Shown here: piece by piece, positions 39,604-50,566 of the stretch
Layout: every line of letters starts with the position of its first letter
Position numbering within the stretch: the stretch's first letter is position 1
Source: Pseudomonas sp. J452
GTDB lineage: Bacteria; Pseudomonadota; Gammaproteobacteria; Pseudomonadales; Pseudomonadaceae
Assembly: GCF_024666525.1 (NCBI RefSeq)
Contig: NZ_CP088294.1
Coordinates: 3,038,001-3,102,000 of the forward strand
DNA length: 64,000 nucleotides
Reading direction: 5' to 3'
Program-made: the position numbers and the translations under genes
Notes under the pieces: model-generated
Database searches by the model: none
What the model was told of the DNA's origin: nothing
What the model saw: the letters and a program-made list of their open reading frames with translations, nothing else

Positions 39604-40914
39604 ATGCAAGTTTCTGTTGAAAGCACCTCCGCTCTTGAGCGCCGCATGACCATCGGTGTCCCGGCCGAGCGCATCGAGACCGAAGTGACCAAGCGTCTGC
39701 AACAGACTGCCCGTCGTGCCAAGGTCGCTGGCTTCCGCCCCGGCAAGGTGCCGATGAGCGTGATTCGTCAGCGTTACGAAGACTCCGCTCGCCAGGAAGC
39801 CCTGGGCGACCTGATCCAGGCCACCTTCTACGAAGCCATCGTTGAGCAGAAGCTGAACCCGGCTGGCGCTCCGGCCGTAGAACCGAAGTCCTTCGAGAAG
39901 GGCAAGGACCTGGAATACGTTGCGATCTTCGAAGTCATCCCGGAAATCCAGGTTGCCGGCCTCGACAGCATCGCCATCGAGCGTCTGCAGGCTGAAGTCG
40001 CTGACGCCGATGTCGACAACATGCTGGAAATCCTGCGCAAGCAGAACACCCGTTTCGAGGCCAGCGATCGTGCTGCCGAGAATGGCGATCAGCTGACCAT
40101 CGATTTCGTTGGCAAGGTTGACGGTGAAGTCTTCGCTGGCGGTTCTGCCAAGGGCACTCAGCTGGTGCTGGGTTCCGGCCGCATGATCCCGGGCTTCGAA
40201 GATGCCCTGGTTGGCGTCAAGGCTGGCGAAGAGCGCGTGATCACCCCGACTTTCCCGGCTGACTACCAGAACCTCGATCTGGCCGGCAAAGCTGCCGAGT
40301 TCAGCGTTACCGTGACTGCCGTGGCTGCCCCGCAACTGCCGGAGCTGAATGACGAGTTCTTCACCCTGTTCGGTGTGAAGGAAGGCGGTCTGGATGGCTT
40401 CCGTGCCGAAGTGCGCAAGAACATGGAGCGCGAACTGCGCCAGGCCATCAAGTCCAAGGTTAAGAACCAGGTAATGGAAGGTCTGCTGGCCGCCAACCCG
40501 GTTGAAGTGCCGAAGGCGCTGATCGGCAACGAAGTGAATCGTCTGCGCGTGCAGGCCGTTCAGCAGTTCGGTGGCAACATCAAGCCTGACCAACTGCCGG
40601 CCGAGCTGTTCGAAGAGCAGGCTAAGCGCCGCGTTTCCCTCGGCCTGCTGGTCGCCGAAGTGGTCAAGCAGTTCGAACTGAAGCCGGACGACGCCCGCGT
40701 ACGCGAAGTGATCGAAGAAATGGCTTCGGCCTATCAGGAGCCGCAGCAGGTTGTGGCCTGGTACTACAAGAACGACCAGCAGCTGAACGAAGTGCGTTCG
40801 GTTGTACTGGAAGAACAAGTTGTAGATACTGTCCTGCAGAAGGCCAAAGTGACCGATAAAGCGGTCTCCTACGAAGAAGCGGTCAAGCCGGCGGAAGCTC
40901 CGCAAGCAGCCTGA
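39604..40914 (+). CDS. tig: Trigger factor
   Basis: A 436-residue ribosome-bound chaperone and prolyl isomerase. The ribosome-docking loop GFRPGKVP is near residue 43. The FKBP-like domain is at about 150-245 ([31 protein letters not shown]), and the C-terminal helical arms form the peptide cradle. ATG 39604 follows an ACGAGGA ribosome site. It is followed by clpP and clpX, the usual order. A stem (40938-40965) lies between tig and clpP. Confidence 0.97.
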   Translation: MQVSVESTSALERRMTIGVPAERIETEVTKRLQQTARRAKVAGFRPGKVPMSVIRQRYEDSARQEALGDLIQATFYEAIVEQKLNPAGAPAVEPKSFEKGKDLEYVAIFEVIPEIQVAGLDSIAIERLQAEVADADVDNMLEILRKQNTRFEASDRAAENGDQLTIDFVGKVDGEVFAGGSAKGTQLVLGSGRMIPGFEDALVGVKAGEERVITPTFPADYQNLDLAGKAAEFSVTVTAVAAPQLPELNDEFFTLFGVKEGGLDGFRAEVRKNMERELRQAIKSKVKNQVMEGLLAANPVEVPKALIGNEVNRLRVQAVQQFGGNIKPDQLPAELFEEQAKRRVSLGLLVAEVVKQFELKPDDARVREVIEEMASAYQEPQQVVAWYYKNDQQLNEVRSVVLEEQVVDTVLQKAKVTDKAVSYEEAVKPAEAPQAA

Positions 40915-40937
40915 TCCCTCGCCTCGTTAGAGCAAAC

Positions 40938-40965
40938 CATAAGCCAGCCTTCGAGCTGGCTTATG
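40938..40965 (+). terminator. Hairpin between tig and clpP
   Basis: CATAAGCCAGC and GCTGGCTTATG form a perfect 11-bp stem with a 6-base loop. There is no proper T-run, so it may only attenuate or mark the mRNA end. Confidence 0.5.
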
Positions 40966-41005
40966 CGTCTTTGGGATATGAACATTTATGGAGAGATCGC
41001 TGGAT

Positions 41006-41641
41006 ATGTCGCGTAATCAATTTATGCAGCAAATGCCTGATATCCAGGCTGCCGGTGGCCTGGTGCCGATGGTGGTCGAGCAGTCCGCCCGCGGCGAGCG
41101 TGCCTACGATATCTACTCGCGCCTGTTGAAGGAGCGGGTGATCTTCCTGGTTGGTCCGGTCGAGGACTACATGGCCAACCTGGTGGTCGCCCAATTGCTG
41201 TTCCTTGAAGCGGAAAACCCGGACAAGGATATCCATCTCTATATCAACTCCCCGGGTGGTTCGGTAACCGCAGGCATGTCGATCTACGACACCATGCAGT
41301 TCATCAAGCCAAACGTGTCGACCACCTGTATCGGTCAGGCTTGCAGCATGGGTGCCTTCCTGCTGACCGCTGGTGCTGAGGGTAAGCGTTACTGTCTGCC
41401 GAACTCGCGCGTGATGATTCACCAGCCGCTGGGCGGTTTCCAAGGTCAGGCGTCGGACATTGAAATTCACGCCAAGGAGATCCTCTTCATCCGTGAGCGT
41501 CTCAACATACTGATGGCTAAGCACAGTGGACGCACTTTGGAAGAAATCGAGCGCGATACCAATCGTGATAATTTCATGAGCGCCGAAGCCGCTCGTGAGT
41601 ATGGGTTGATCGACGCAGTGATTGAACAGCGCCCCGCTTAA
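41006..41641 (+). CDS. clpP: ATP-dependent Clp protease proteolytic subunit
   Basis: A 211-residue serine protease subunit forming a 14-mer with ClpX or ClpA. The catalytic Ser lies in GQACSMGAF (about 107), the His in [12 protein letters not shown] (about 132), and the oxyanion loop is NSPGGSV near 75. ATG 41006 (MSRNQF), with GGAGAG 10 bp upstream, matches the usual Pseudomonas N-terminus; an in-frame ATG at 40988 would add six residues. A short propeptide is probably removed autocatalytically. Confidence 0.96.
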   Translation: MSRNQFMQQMPDIQAAGGLVPMVVEQSARGERAYDIYSRLLKERVIFLVGPVEDYMANLVVAQLLFLEAENPDKDIHLYINSPGGSVTAGMSIYDTMQFIKPNVSTTCIGQACSMGAFLLTAGAEGKRYCLPNSRVMIHQPLGGFQGQASDIEIHAKEILFIRERLNILMAKHSGRTLEEIERDTNRDNFMSAEAAREYGLIDAVIEQRPA

Positions 41642-41691
41642 TATAGGCAGCTCAAAATAGGGCGGTTTGGCGTGTCCGGCCGTCATGCAGG

Positions 41692-41719
41692 CTTGAAAAT
41701 GCCTGCAATTGCCTCCATC
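41692..41719 (+). promoter_or_regulatory. Candidate heat-shock (sigma-32) promoter of clpX
   Basis: CTTGAAA (41692-41698), 13 bp, then CCTCCATC (41712-41719) matches the sigma-32 consensus CTTGAAA / CCCCATNT with one mismatch in each visible core. It lies in the clpP-clpX gap, 35 bp before the clpX ATG, and would allow separate induction of clpX. Confidence 0.55.
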
Positions 41720-41754
41720 TTGTTTTCCATGCCTACCGGATTTGGATTGATCGA

Positions 41755-43035
41755 ATGACTGACACCCGCAATGGCGAGGACAACGGCAAGCTGCTTTATT
41801 GCTCCTTCTGCGGCAAAAGCCAGCATGAAGTGCGCAAATTGATTGCCGGCCCCTCGGTCTTTATCTGCGACGAGTGCGTCGACCTGTGCAACGACATCAT
41901 CCGTGAGGAGGTGCAGGAAGCACAGGCCGAAAGCAGCGCGCACAAGTTGCCCGCGCCGAAAGAGATCAGCGGCATTCTGGATCAGTACGTCATCGGTCAG
42001 GAGCGCGCCAAGAAGGTGCTCTCTGTCGCGGTGTACAACCATTACAAGCGTTTGAATCAGCGCGACAAGAAAGACGATGTCGAGCTGGGCAAGAGCAACA
42101 TCCTGCTGATCGGTCCGACTGGCTCGGGTAAGACCCTGCTGGCCGAAACCCTGGCGCGTCTGCTCAATGTGCCGTTCACCATCGCCGATGCCACCACCCT
42201 GACCGAAGCCGGTTATGTCGGTGAGGACGTCGAGAACATCATTCAGAAGCTGTTGCAGAAGTGCGACTACGATGTCGAGAAGGCCCAGATGGGCATTGTC
42301 TACATCGACGAAATCGACAAGATTTCGCGCAAGTCGGACAACCCGTCGATCACCCGTGACGTTTCGGGCGAGGGCGTGCAGCAGGCGCTGTTGAAGCTGA
42401 TCGAAGGCACTGTGGCTTCGGTTCCGCCGCAGGGCGGGCGCAAGCATCCCCAGCAGGAATTCCTGCAGGTGGACACGCGCAACATCCTGTTCATCTGTGG
42501 TGGTGCGTTCTCCGGTCTGGAGAAGGTCATCCATGGTCGTTCGACCAAGGGTGGCATCGGCTTCAATGCCGAAGTGCGTAGCCAGGAGCTGGGCAAGAAG
42601 GTTGGCGAGGCGCTGCGTGAAGTTGAGCCGGATGATCTGGTCAAGTTCGGCCTGATTCCCGAGTTCGTGGGTCGTCTGCCGGTCATCGCGACTCTCGACG
42701 AGCTCGACGAGGCGGCGCTGATGCAGATCCTTACCGAGCCGAAGAACGCGCTGACCAAGCAGTACGGCAAGCTCTTCGAAATGGAAGGCGTGGATTTGGA
42801 GTTCCGTCCGGATGCCCTGAAGGCCGTGGCCCATCGTGCGCTGGAGCGCAAGACCGGTGCCCGTGGCCTGCGTTCCATCCTCGAAGGTGTGCTGCTCGAC
42901 ACCATGTATGAGATCCCCTCGCAGAGTGAAGTCAGCAAGGTGGTGATCGACGAAAGCGTGATCGAAGGTAATTCCAAGCCGCTGCTGATCTACGAAAACA
43001 GCGAGCCGCCAGCCAAGGCTGCTCCCGACGCGTGA
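41755..43035 (+). CDS. clpX: ATP-dependent Clp protease ATPase subunit
   Basis: A 426-residue AAA+ unfoldase. The N-terminal zinc domain has [11 protein letters not shown] and [10 protein letters not shown]. Walker A is [10 protein letters not shown] (about 119), Walker B is IVYIDEIDK (about 181), and the pore/sensor regions include the ClpP-docking loop near IGFNAE. It unfolds tagged proteins and feeds them to ClpP. It is followed by a terminator at 43056. Confidence 0.97.
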   Translation: MTDTRNGEDNGKLLYCSFCGKSQHEVRKLIAGPSVFICDECVDLCNDIIREEVQEAQAESSAHKLPAPKEISGILDQYVIGQERAKKVLSVAVYNHYKRLNQRDKKDDVELGKSNILLIGPTGSGKTLLAETLARLLNVPFTIADATTLTEAGYVGEDVENIIQKLLQKCDYDVEKAQMGIVYIDEIDKISRKSDNPSITRDVSGEGVQQALLKLIEGTVASVPPQGGRKHPQQEFLQVDTRNILFICGGAFSGLEKVIHGRSTKGGIGFNAEVRSQELGKKVGEALREVEPDDLVKFGLIPEFVGRLPVIATLDELDEAALMQILTEPKNALTKQYGKLFEMEGVDLEFRPDALKAVAHRALERKTGARGLRSILEGVLLDTMYEIPSQSEVSKVVIDESVIEGNSKPLLIYENSEPPAKAAPDA

Positions 43036-43055
43036 TGTCAGATACTTGATGAAAT

Positions 43056-43083
43056 AAAGGGCCCTGCGGGGCCCTTTGTTTTT
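43056..43083 (+). terminator. Terminator after clpX
   Basis: AAAGGGCCC and GGGCCCTTT form a perfect stem around TGCG-type loop bases, followed by GTTTTT. Confidence 0.85.
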
Positions 43084-43095
43084 CCGGTGTCCTTG

Positions 43096-43124
43096 CTTGT
43101 TTTTTCCGGAGGCTGGCCCCATCT
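43096..43124 (+). promoter_or_regulatory. Candidate heat-shock (sigma-32) promoter of lon
   Basis: CTTGTTT (43096-43102), 14 bp, then CCCCATCT (43117-43124). The -10 part is a perfect CCCCATNT match. It lies 57 bp upstream of the lon ATG, between the clpX terminator and lon. Confidence 0.65.
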
Positions 43125-43181
43125 TAGGTTCAAGGGTCTCCCGTCCGTTTACGGCCAAATGGCCGCCGTAGAGCTGAAATC

Positions 43182-45578
43182 ATGAAGACAACCATCGAAT
43201 TGCCTCTCCTGCCCTTGCGCGATGTTGTGGTCTACCCACACATGGTCATCCCGCTGTTCGTCGGGCGCGAGAAATCCATTGAGGCCCTCGAGGCTGCAAT
43301 GACCGGCGACAAGCAGATTCTCCTGCTGGCGCAACGTAATCCTGCCGACGACGATCCGGGCGAAGATGCCCTGTATCGCGTGGGGACCGTGGCCACCGTG
43401 CTGCAGTTGCTGAAACTGCCGGACGGTACGGTCAAGGTGCTGGTCGAAGGCGAGCAACGCGGCAGCATCGAGCGCTTCATCGAGGTGGACGGCCATTGCC
43501 GCGCCGAAGTGCAGCTGATCGACGAGATGGAAGTCGCCGAGCGTGAGTCGGAAGTCTTCTCGCGCAGCCTGCTCAGTCAGTTCGAACAGTATGTGCAATT
43601 GGGCAAGAAGGTCCCGGCGGAGGTGTTGTCTTCGCTGAACAGCATCGATGAGCCGGGCCGCCTGGTCGATACCATGGCCGCGCACATGGTGCTGAAGATC
43701 GAGCAGAAGCAGGAAATCCTCGAAATCACCGAGTTGCCCGCCCGCGTCGAGCATGTGCTGGCGCTACTGGATGCGGAAATCGACCTGCTGCAGGTGGAAA
43801 AGCGCATCCGTGGTCGGGTCAAGAAGCAGATGGAGCGCAGCCAGCGCGAGTACTACCTGAATGAGCAGATGAAGGCCATTCAGAAGGAGCTGGGCGACAT
43901 CGACGAAGGCCACAATGAAATCGATGAGCTGAAAAAGCGCATCGACAACGCCGGCCTGACCAAGGAAGCCCTGACCAAAGCCAATGCCGAGCTGAACAAG
44001 CTCAAGCAGATGTCACCGATGTCGGCCGAAGCCACGGTGGTGCGCTCCTACATTGACTGGCTGGTGAATGTGCCGTGGAAGGCCGAGAGCAAGGTGCGTC
44101 TGGACCTGGCCAAAGCCGAAGACATCCTCGATGCCGATCACTATGGTCTGGATGAGGTCAAGGATCGCATCCTCGAGTATCTCGCCGTGCAGAAGCGGGT
44201 GAAGAAGCTCAAGGGGCCGGTGCTGTGCCTGGTTGGCCCGCCTGGGGTGGGCAAGACCTCCCTGGCCGAGTCCATCGCCCGCGCGACCAACCGCAAGTTC
44301 GTGCGCATGGCCCTGGGTGGTGTGCGCGACGAAGCCGAGATCCGCGGTCACCGGCGCACCTACATTGGCTCCATGCCGGGTCGCTTGATCCAGAAGATGA
44401 CCAAGGTTGCCGTGCGCAACCCGCTGTTCCTGCTCGACGAAATCGACAAGATGGGCCAGGACATGCGCGGCGATCCGGCCTCGGCGCTGCTGGAAGTGCT
44501 GGATCCGGAGCAGAACCACAACTTCAATGACCATTACCTGGAGGTCGATTACGACCTGTCGGATGTGATGTTCATCTGCACCGCCAACTCCATGAATATC
44601 CCCGGCCCGCTACTGGACCGCATGGAGGTGATTCGTCTGCCCGGTTACACCGAGGACGAGAAGATCAATATCGCGGTCAAGTACCTGGCGCCCAAGCAGA
44701 TCGAGGCCAATGGCCTGAAGAAAGGTGAGATCGAGTTCGAAGAGGCCGCGATTCGCGACATCATTCGGTATTACACCCGTGAGGCGGGGGTGCGTAGCCT
44801 GGAGCGGCAGATCGCCAAGGTCTGCCGCAAGGCGGTGAAGGAGCACTCCAAGGAAAAACGTTTCAAGGTATTGGTAACCGACGAGTTGCTCGAGCATTTC
44901 CTCGGCGTGCGGCGTTATCGCTATGGTCTGGCCGAGCAGCAGGATCAGATCGGTCAGGTCACAGGCCTGGCCTGGACTCAGGTGGGTGGCGAGTTGCTGA
45001 CCATCGAGACCGCTGTGGTGCCCGGCAAGGGCCAGCTGATCAAGACCGGCTCGCTGGGTGACGTGATGGCCGAGTCGATGACTGCCGCGCTCACCGTGGT
45101 GCGTAGCCGGGCCAAGAGCCTGGGGATTGCGCCGGACTTCCACGAGAAGCGTGACGTGCACATCCACATGCCGGAAGGCGCGACGCCGAAGGATGGGCCG
45201 AGTGCCGGTATCGGTTTGTGCACGGCATTGGTGTCGGCGCTGACGCAGATCCCGGTGCGTGCCGATGTGGCCATGACCGGTGAGATCACCCTGCGTGGTC
45301 AGGTGCTGGCGATTGGCGGCTTGAAGGAGAAATTGCTGGCCGCCCACCGTGGTGGAATCAAGACGGTGATCATTCCTGAGGAAAATGTGCGCGATCTGAA
45401 GGAAATTCCCGAGAATATTAAGCAAGACCTGACCATTAAGCCGGTTAAATGGATTGACGAGGTCCTGCAAATTGCGCTGCAATACGCCCCGGAGCCCTTG
45501 CCTGATGCGGCTCCCGAGATGGTTGCAAAGGATGACAAGCGCGAGTCTGATTCCAAGGAGCGAATCAGCACGCATTAG
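43182..45578 (+). CDS. lon: ATP-dependent protease Lon
   Basis: A 798-residue LonA protease. The N-terminal substrate domain spans about 8-200, followed by a coiled-coil linker. The AAA+ module has Walker [10 protein letters not shown] (about 352) and Walker [13 protein letters not shown]. The proteolytic domain carries catalytic Ser in [10 protein letters not shown] (about 673) and Lys in [12 protein letters not shown] (about 716). It degrades misfolded and regulatory proteins in the cytoplasm. The C-terminal tail is charged. hupB follows with its own promoter. Confidence 0.97.
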   Translation: MKTTIELPLLPLRDVVVYPHMVIPLFVGREKSIEALEAAMTGDKQILLLAQRNPADDDPGEDALYRVGTVATVLQLLKLPDGTVKVLVEGEQRGSIERFIEVDGHCRAEVQLIDEMEVAERESEVFSRSLLSQFEQYVQLGKKVPAEVLSSLNSIDEPGRLVDTMAAHMVLKIEQKQEILEITELPARVEHVLALLDAEIDLLQVEKRIRGRVKKQMERSQREYYLNEQMKAIQKELGDIDEGHNEIDELKKRIDNAGLTKEALTKANAELNKLKQMSPMSAEATVVRSYIDWLVNVPWKAESKVRLDLAKAEDILDADHYGLDEVKDRILEYLAVQKRVKKLKGPVLCLVGPPGVGKTSLAESIARATNRKFVRMALGGVRDEAEIRGHRRTYIGSMPGRLIQKMTKVAVRNPLFLLDEIDKMGQDMRGDPASALLEVLDPEQNHNFNDHYLEVDYDLSDVMFICTANSMNIPGPLLDRMEVIRLPGYTEDEKINIAVKYLAPKQIEANGLKKGEIEFEEAAIRDIIRYYTREAGVRSLERQIAKVCRKAVKEHSKEKRFKVLVTDELLEHFLGVRRYRYGLAEQQDQIGQVTGLAWTQVGGELLTIETAVVPGKGQLIKTGSLGDVMAESMTAALTVVRSRAKSLGIAPDFHEKRDVHIHMPEGATPKDGPSAGIGLCTALVSALTQIPVRADVAMTGEITLRGQVLAIGGLKEKLLAAHRGGIKTVIIPEENVRDLKEIPENIKQDLTIKPVKWIDEVLQIALQYAPEPLPDAAPEMVAKDDKRESDSKERISTH

Positions 45579-45591
45579 CCGTAGGGCCTCC

Positions 45592-45621
45592 TTGACACAT
45601 TTTTCGAGCCCTTGCTATAAA
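45592..45621 (+). promoter_or_regulatory. Sigma-70 promoter of hupB
   Basis: TTGACA (45592-45597), 18 bp, then TATAAA (45616-45621) is a near-consensus pair, about 90 bp upstream of the hupB start. Confidence 0.75.
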
Positions 45622-45713
45622 GCGGCTCTTACGTGTCAGCCAGGCCCTTCAGCACCCGCTTTGCTTACACCAAACAATTAAGAAACAACTCAACAGAGAT
45701 AAGGGGACTTAGA

Positions 45714-45986
45714 GTGAACAAGTCGGAACTGATCGATGCCATCGCCGCATCTGCTGATATCCCGAAAGCTGTTGCTGGCCGCGCGCTGGACGCAGTGATC
45801 GAATCCGTCACTGGCGCCCTGAAGGCTGGTGATTCCGTGGTGCTGGTTGGCTTCGGTACTTTCGCTGTCAAAGAGCGTGCTGCTCGCACTGGCCGCAACC
45901 CGCAGACCGGCAAGCCGATCAGCATTGCTGCTGCCAAGATCCCTGGCTTCAAAGCTGGTAAAGCCCTGAAAGACGCCGTCAACTAA
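45714..45986 (+). CDS. hupB: DNA-binding protein HU-beta
   Basis: A 90-residue nucleoid protein with the HU signature [21 protein letters not shown] (about 46-66), whose arms bend DNA. The start is GTG 45714, behind AAGGGGAC. No ATG occurs at the family's N-terminus ([15 protein letters not shown]), so GTG is used. It lies between lon and ppiD, the usual place in Pseudomonas, with its own strong promoter. A GGTCGGG/CCCGACC stem follows at 46011-46031. Confidence 0.96.
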   Translation: MNKSELIDAIAASADIPKAVAGRALDAVIESVTGALKAGDSVVLVGFGTFAVKERAARTGRNPQTGKPISIAAAKIPGFKAGKALKDAVN

Positions 45987-46010
45987 GCGTCTCTCTGGCC
46001 TTGCCCTTCC

Positions 46011-46031
46011 AGGTCGGGCTGGTCCCGACCT
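46011..46031 (+). terminator. Hairpin after hupB
   Basis: AGGTCGGG and CCCGACCT form a perfect 8-bp stem with a 5-base loop 25 bp after the hupB stop. It lacks a T-run. A second, better terminator follows at 46082. The 60 bases between them carry an imperfect GGAGTGG/CCACTCC stem. Confidence 0.5.
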
Positions 46032-46081
46032 GGTCGGAGTGGTGGTTCAGACGAGCCAAAGCCACTCCACCAGTTACCGAG

Positions 46082-46111
46082 AAGGCGCATCCTAGGATGC
46101 GCCTTTCTTTT
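46082..46111 (+). terminator. Rho-independent terminator before ppiD
   Basis: AAGGCGCATCC and GGATGCGCCTT form a perfect stem around TA, followed by TCTTTT. It ends hupB transcription before the ppiD gene. Confidence 0.85.
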
Positions 46112-46170
46112 ATCCGGATTTTACCCACGCTGCATGGCTGCTTGTTCAGCGCAGCCGTTTCGGGGGATGC

Positions 46171-48048
46171 ATGCTGCAGAACATCAGGGACAATTCACAG
46201 GGGTGGATTGCCAAGACCATCGTCGGCGTTATCGTCGCGCTGATGGCTTTCACCGGATTCGACGCCATCGTCAACTCCGCTAGCAACAGTAAGAATGCTG
46301 CCGACGTCAACGGTGAGAAAATCACCCAGGACACGCTTAGCCGTGCTGTTGATATGCAGCGCCGCCAGTACATTCAGCAGTTCGGCAAGGACTTCGATGT
46401 CTCGATGCTGGACGACAAGCTGCTGCGCGAGTCGGCGCTGAATGCCTTGATCGAGCGCAACCTGCTGCTGCAGGGCGCCAAAGACTCCGGCATGGCCTTT
46501 TCCCAGGCAGCACTCGATCAGTTGATCCTCGGCATGCCGCTGTTTCAGCAAGACGGTAAGTTCGATGCCGCACGCTTTGACCAGGTCATTCGCCAGGAAG
46601 GCTTTACCCGGATGCAGTTCCGCGAGCGCCTGGAGCAGGATGTGCTGGTCAGCCAGTTGCAAGCCGGCCTGGTCGGCAGCAGCTTCCTCACCGACGCCGA
46701 GCTCAGCGCTTTCGTCCGTCTGGACAAGCAGACTCGCGATTTCGCCACGTTGACCCTGAAGGCGGACACCGCGGCTGTGCAGCTCCAGGATGTAGAGCTG
46801 AAGAAGTTCTACGAAGAGCATGCCGATCAGTTCATGAGCCCTGAGCAGGTGGTTCTGGACTACGTCGAATTGAAGAAAGATGCCTTCTTCGACCGCGTCG
46901 AGATCAAGGACGACGAGCTGCAGGAGCTGTACCAGAAGGAAATCGCCGGTTTGGCCGAGCAGCGCCAGGCCGCGCATATCCTGCTGGAGGTCAACGACAA
47001 GCTCAGCGACGAGCAGGCCAAGGCCAAGCTCGAAGACGTGAAAAAGCGCCTGCAGCAGGGTGAAGACTTTGCCGCGCTGGCCAAGGAGCTGTCGCAGGAT
47101 CCGGGCTCGGCTGCCAATGGCGGTGACCTGGGTTATGCCGGCCCGGGTGTCTACGATCCGGCCTTCGAGGAGGCGCTCTACAGCCTCAAAGAGGGCGAAG
47201 TGTCGGCTCCGGTACGTAGCCAGTTCGGTTGGCACCTGGTCAAGCTGCTGGGTGTGCAAGCTGCAGATGTGCCGAGCTTTGACAGCCTGAAAGACAAGCT
47301 GATTGCTGACAACAAGGCGCCGCGTGTCGAGCAGCTGTTCGTCGAAGCGGCCAAGGCCCTGGAAGATGCTGCCTACGAGGCGTCCGACCTGGCCCAGCCG
47401 GCCCAGGAGCAAGGGCTTGCCGTGCAAACCACGGCAGCCTTTGGCCGCGAGGGTGGCAGCGAAGGTCTGGCGGCCAACCGTCAGGTGATCCAGGCTGCTT
47501 TCAGCGAGGACCTTCTGGAAGGTGGCGCCAACAGCGGTGCCATCGAACTGGATCCGGCCACCGTGGTGGTCATCCGGGTCAAGGAGCACAAGAAGTCCGA
47601 ACTGCTGCCTTTTGATCAGGTGCAGAACAGCATTCGTGAAACCCTGACCCTGCAGCGCGCCAATGAAGCGGTCAAGGCCAAGGGCGAGGCGCTGCTGGTC
47701 AGCCTGCGTGAAGGCAAGACGCCGGTCGAGCAGGCTGAGGACGGGCAGAGCTGGAAGGTTGTCGAGGCGGCTACCCGCAGTCAGGAGGGCATCGAGCCCG
47801 TGCTGCTGCAGGCGCTGTTCCGCATGCCGAAACCTGCTGAAGATGGTACGCCGACTTTCGCGGGCGTCAGCCTGGGCAACGGTGACTACGTGCTGCTGCG
47901 CCTGAACGGCGTCGGTCAGCCGCAAGCCGAGCTGAGCGAAGAAGAGAAGAGCATGTACCGTCGCTTCCTGGCTTCGCGCCTGGGCCAGCAGGACTTCAAT
48001 GCCTTCCGTGCCGAGTTGAAAGAGCAGGCTGATATCGAGCGTTATTGA
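46171..48048 (+). CDS. ppiD: Periplasmic folding chaperone PpiD (parvulin-type, membrane-anchored)
   Basis: A 625-residue protein. One N-terminal transmembrane helix (WIAKTIVGVIVALMAFTGF) anchors it to the inner membrane. A SurA-like chaperone region follows. A parvulin domain (about 265-370) carries AAHILLEVNDKLSDEQA, GGDLGYAGPGVYDPAFEEA and SQFGWHLVKLL. It assists proteins leaving the Sec translocon. Parvulin activity may be weak, as in other PpiD proteins. It ends at a terminator shared with fabI. Confidence 0.94.
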   Translation: MLQNIRDNSQGWIAKTIVGVIVALMAFTGFDAIVNSASNSKNAADVNGEKITQDTLSRAVDMQRRQYIQQFGKDFDVSMLDDKLLRESALNALIERNLLLQGAKDSGMAFSQAALDQLILGMPLFQQDGKFDAARFDQVIRQEGFTRMQFRERLEQDVLVSQLQAGLVGSSFLTDAELSAFVRLDKQTRDFATLTLKADTAAVQLQDVELKKFYEEHADQFMSPEQVVLDYVELKKDAFFDRVEIKDDELQELYQKEIAGLAEQRQAAHILLEVNDKLSDEQAKAKLEDVKKRLQQGEDFAALAKELSQDPGSAANGGDLGYAGPGVYDPAFEEALYSLKEGEVSAPVRSQFGWHLVKLLGVQAADVPSFDSLKDKLIADNKAPRVEQLFVEAAKALEDAAYEASDLAQPAQEQGLAVQTTAAFGREGGSEGLAANRQVIQAAFSEDLLEGGANSGAIELDPATVVVIRVKEHKKSELLPFDQVQNSIRETLTLQRANEAVKAKGEALLVSLREGKTPVEQAEDGQSWKVVEAATRSQEGIEPVLLQALFRMPKPAEDGTPTFAGVSLGNGDYVLLRLNGVGQPQAELSEEEKSMYRRFLASRLGQQDFNAFRAELKEQADIERY

Positions 48049-48082
48049 TCGAGGTGCCGCCCTGTGGGGCGGCCATCCAGCC

Positions 48083-48116
48083 ACAAAAAAGGCCGCTGAT
48101 CAGCGGCCTTTTTTGT
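48083..48116. terminator. Bidirectional terminator between ppiD and fabI
   Basis: ACAAAAAAGGCCGCTGAT and ATCAGCGGCCTTTTTTGT overlap as a perfect palindrome with A and T runs on both sides, serving the convergent ppiD and fabI genes. Confidence 0.9.
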
Positions 48117-48136
48117 GGGCGAAGATTGAGTCGGAC

Positions 48137-48931
48137 TCAGTCTTCGATGTTGCCCATGGCGGTGGTGTTGAAGCCGCCGTCGACGTACATGATCTCACCG
48201 CTGATGCCTGAGGCCAGGTCGGAGCAGAGGAAGGCGCCGGCGTTGCCGACTTCGTCGATCGTCACATTGCGGCGCAGCGGGGTCTGCTTCTCGTTGGCGG
48301 CGAGCATCTTGCGGAAGCTCTTGATGCCGCTGGCCGCTAGGGTGCGGATCGGGCCGGCGGAGATGGCGTTGACGCGCGTGCCTTCCGGGCCGAGGCTGCC
48401 AGCCAGATAGCGCACGCCGGCTTCCAGGCTGGCCTTGGCCATGCCCATTACGTTGTAGTTGGGCATGGTGCGTTCCGCGCCCAGGTAGGACAGGGTCAGC
48501 AGGCTGCCGTTGCGGCCTTTCATCAGCTCGCGGCCGGCCTTGGCCAGGGCGACGAAGCTGTAGGCGCTGATGTCGTGGGCGATGCGAAAGCCTTCGCGGG
48601 TGGTGACATCGGTGAAGTCGCCATCCAGCTGGTCGCCGGGGGCGAAGCCGACCGAGTGGACGATGCAGTCCAGGCTGTCCCATTTCTGGCTGAGGGCGGC
48701 AAAGGCGCTGGCGATCTCTTCATCGCTGGCGACGTCGCAGGGGAAGCACAGCTCGGCGCTGGAGCCCCAGCCGGCGGCGAATTCCTCGACGCGGCCTTTC
48801 AGCTTTTCGTTCTGATAAGTGAAGGCGAGCTCGGCGCCTTCGCGGTGCATGGCGGCGGCGATGCCCGAGGCAATCGACAGCTTGCTGGCCACGCCAACAA
48901 TCAGTACGCGCTTACCGGTGAGAAAACCCAT
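48137..48931 (-). CDS. fabI: Enoyl-[acyl-carrier-protein] reductase (NADH)
   Basis: A 264-residue short-chain dehydrogenase-type enzyme completing each fatty-acid elongation cycle. Cofactor-binding is [20 protein letters not shown]. The catalytic Tyr-x6-Lys is YNVMGMAK (about 156-163), with the additional Tyr in [10 protein letters not shown]. It is the usual target of triclosan-type inhibitors. The start at 48931 ([10 protein letters not shown]) follows GAGGAAC on the coding strand. Confidence 0.97.
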   Translation of the reverse strand: MGFLTGKRVLIVGVASKLSIASGIAAAMHREGAELAFTYQNEKLKGRVEEFAAGWGSSAELCFPCDVASDEEIASAFAALSQKWDSLDCIVHSVGFAPGDQLDGDFTDVTTREGFRIAHDISAYSFVALAKAGRELMKGRNGSLLTLSYLGAERTMPNYNVMGMAKASLEAGVRYLAGSLGPEGTRVNAISAGPIRTLAASGIKSFRKMLAANEKQTPLRRNVTIDEVGNAGAFLCSDLASGISGEIMYVDGGFNTTAMGNIED

Positions 48932-48951
48932 GTGCGTTGTTCCTCTTCTGG

Positions 48952-50565
48952 TTAGTCAGGAGTTGCGGGGGCCAGGAAGGCGGCCTCCAGCAACTGCCGG
49001 GTATAAGTGTGCTGCGGTGCGGCGAAGATCGCGTCAGCCTGGCCCTGTTCAACGACCTTGCCCTGTTTGACCACCATCAGCTGGTGGCTCAGGGCCCTGA
49101 CCACCGCCAGGTCATGGCTGATGAACAGGTAGGTCAGGTTGTACTTGGCCTGCAACGAGCGCAGTAGCTCCACTACTTGGCGCTGGACCGTGCGGTCGAG
49201 CGCCGAGGTGGGCTCGTCCAACAGAATCAGCGCCGGTTTCAGCACCAGTGCCCGGGCAATGGCAATCCGCTGCCGCTGCCCGCCGGAAAACTCATGGGGG
49301 TAGCGATGCCGGGTTTCCGGATCCAGACCTACTTCCACAAGCGCGTCGATGACTGCCTGTTCCTGCTCCGCCGGCGTACCCATGCGATGGATGCGCAGGC
49401 CTTCGCCAACGATCTGCCCGACCGACATGCGTGGGCTGAGGCTGCCGAAGGGGTCCTGAAAGACCACCTGCATCTGCCGTCGCCATGGCCTCACGGCCTG
49501 CTGCGACAACCCGTTCAGCGCCTGGCCCTGGAAGCGGATGGCGCCCTGGCTGCCAAGCAGGCGCAGGATCGCCAGGCCGAGGGTGGACTTGCCGGAACCA
49601 CTTTCGCCGACAATGCCCAGGGTCTGGCCCTGGGGCAGGCTGAAGTTGATGCCGTCCACCGCCTTCACATGATCGACCGTGCGGCGCAGAAACCCTTTCT
49701 TGATCGGGAACCACACTCGCAGGTCGTCCACTTCCAACAGCGGCGGGCCGGCAGGATTGTCCGCCGGTTCGCCGCTGGGCTCGGCACCGAGCAGTTCCTG
49801 GGTATAGGGATGCTGCGGTGCATGGAACAATTCTTCACACGACGCCTGTTCGACGATGCGACCGCGCTGCATGACACATACGCGATGGGCGATTCTTCGT
49901 ACCAGGTTGAGATCGTGGCTGATCAGCAGCAGGGCCATGCCCAGGCGTGCCTGCAGTTCCTTGAGCAGTTCGAGGATCTTCAGCTGCACGGTGACGTCCA
50001 GCGCGGTGGTCGGCTCGTCGGCGATCAGCAGTTCCGGCTCGTTGGCCAGGGCCATGGCAATCACCACGCGCTGGCGCTGGCCGCCGGACAGCTCATGCGG
50101 ATAGGCGCGCAGGCGTTTGTGCGGCTCGGGGATGCCGACCAGCTCCAGCAGCTCCAGGGTGCGTGCGGTGGCGGCCTTGCCGGTGAGGCCTTTGTGCAGG
50201 CCGAGCACTTCGTTGATCTGCTTGCCGATAGTGTGCAGCGGGTTGAGCGAGGTCATCGGTTCCTGGAACACCATGGCGATGCGGTTGCCACGGATACCGC
50301 GCAGCTTGGCCTCGTCGAGCTTGAGCAGGTCCTGCCCCTGGAACAGGATGCTGCCGGCCGGGTGTTGGGCCAGCGGATAGGGCAGCAGGCGCAGGATCGA
50401 ATGCGCCGTGACCGACTTGCCGGAGCCGCTTTCGCCGACCAGGGCCAGGGTTTCGCCCTTGCGGATATCGAAGCTGACGCCTTCGACCACGCGCTGCCTG
50501 AGCTCGCCGGTGACGAACTCGACGGCGAGGTCGCGCACTTCGATCAGGTTGTTCGCTTCGCTCAT
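48952..50565 (-). CDS. yejF: Peptide ABC transporter, double ATP-binding protein
   Basis: A 537-residue fusion of two ABC ATPase domains. The first has Walker [11 protein letters not shown], signature LSGGQRQRV and [13 protein letters not shown]. The second (from about 285) has [20 protein letters not shown] and [13 protein letters not shown]. It powers uptake of oligopeptides or related compounds through the YejB/YejE pore. The start at 50565 (MSEANN) is placed after the ribosome site CGAGGAAAT; its first bases abut the yejE stop. It is the last gene of the yej operon. Confidence 0.93.
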   Translation of the reverse strand: MSEANNLIEVRDLAVEFVTGELRQRVVEGVSFDIRKGETLALVGESGSGKSVTAHSILRLLPYPLAQHPAGSILFQGQDLLKLDEAKLRGIRGNRIAMVFQEPMTSLNPLHTIGKQINEVLGLHKGLTGKAATARTLELLELVGIPEPHKRLRAYPHELSGGQRQRVVIAMALANEPELLIADEPTTALDVTVQLKILELLKELQARLGMALLLISHDLNLVRRIAHRVCVMQRGRIVEQASCEELFHAPQHPYTQELLGAEPSGEPADNPAGPPLLEVDDLRVWFPIKKGFLRRTVDHVKAVDGINFSLPQGQTLGIVGESGSGKSTLGLAILRLLGSQGAIRFQGQALNGLSQQAVRPWRRQMQVVFQDPFGSLSPRMSVGQIVGEGLRIHRMGTPAEQEQAVIDALVEVGLDPETRHRYPHEFSGGQRQRIAIARALVLKPALILLDEPTSALDRTVQRQVVELLRSLQAKYNLTYLFISHDLAVVRALSHQLMVVKQGKVVEQGQADAIFAAPQHTYTRQLLEAAFLAPATPD

Positions 50566-50566
50566 C

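Noticed and set aside
46195..48084. Antisense frame of about 629 codons over ppiD
   Set aside because: ppiD on the plus strand has signal anchor, domains and terminator; the antisense frame has none.
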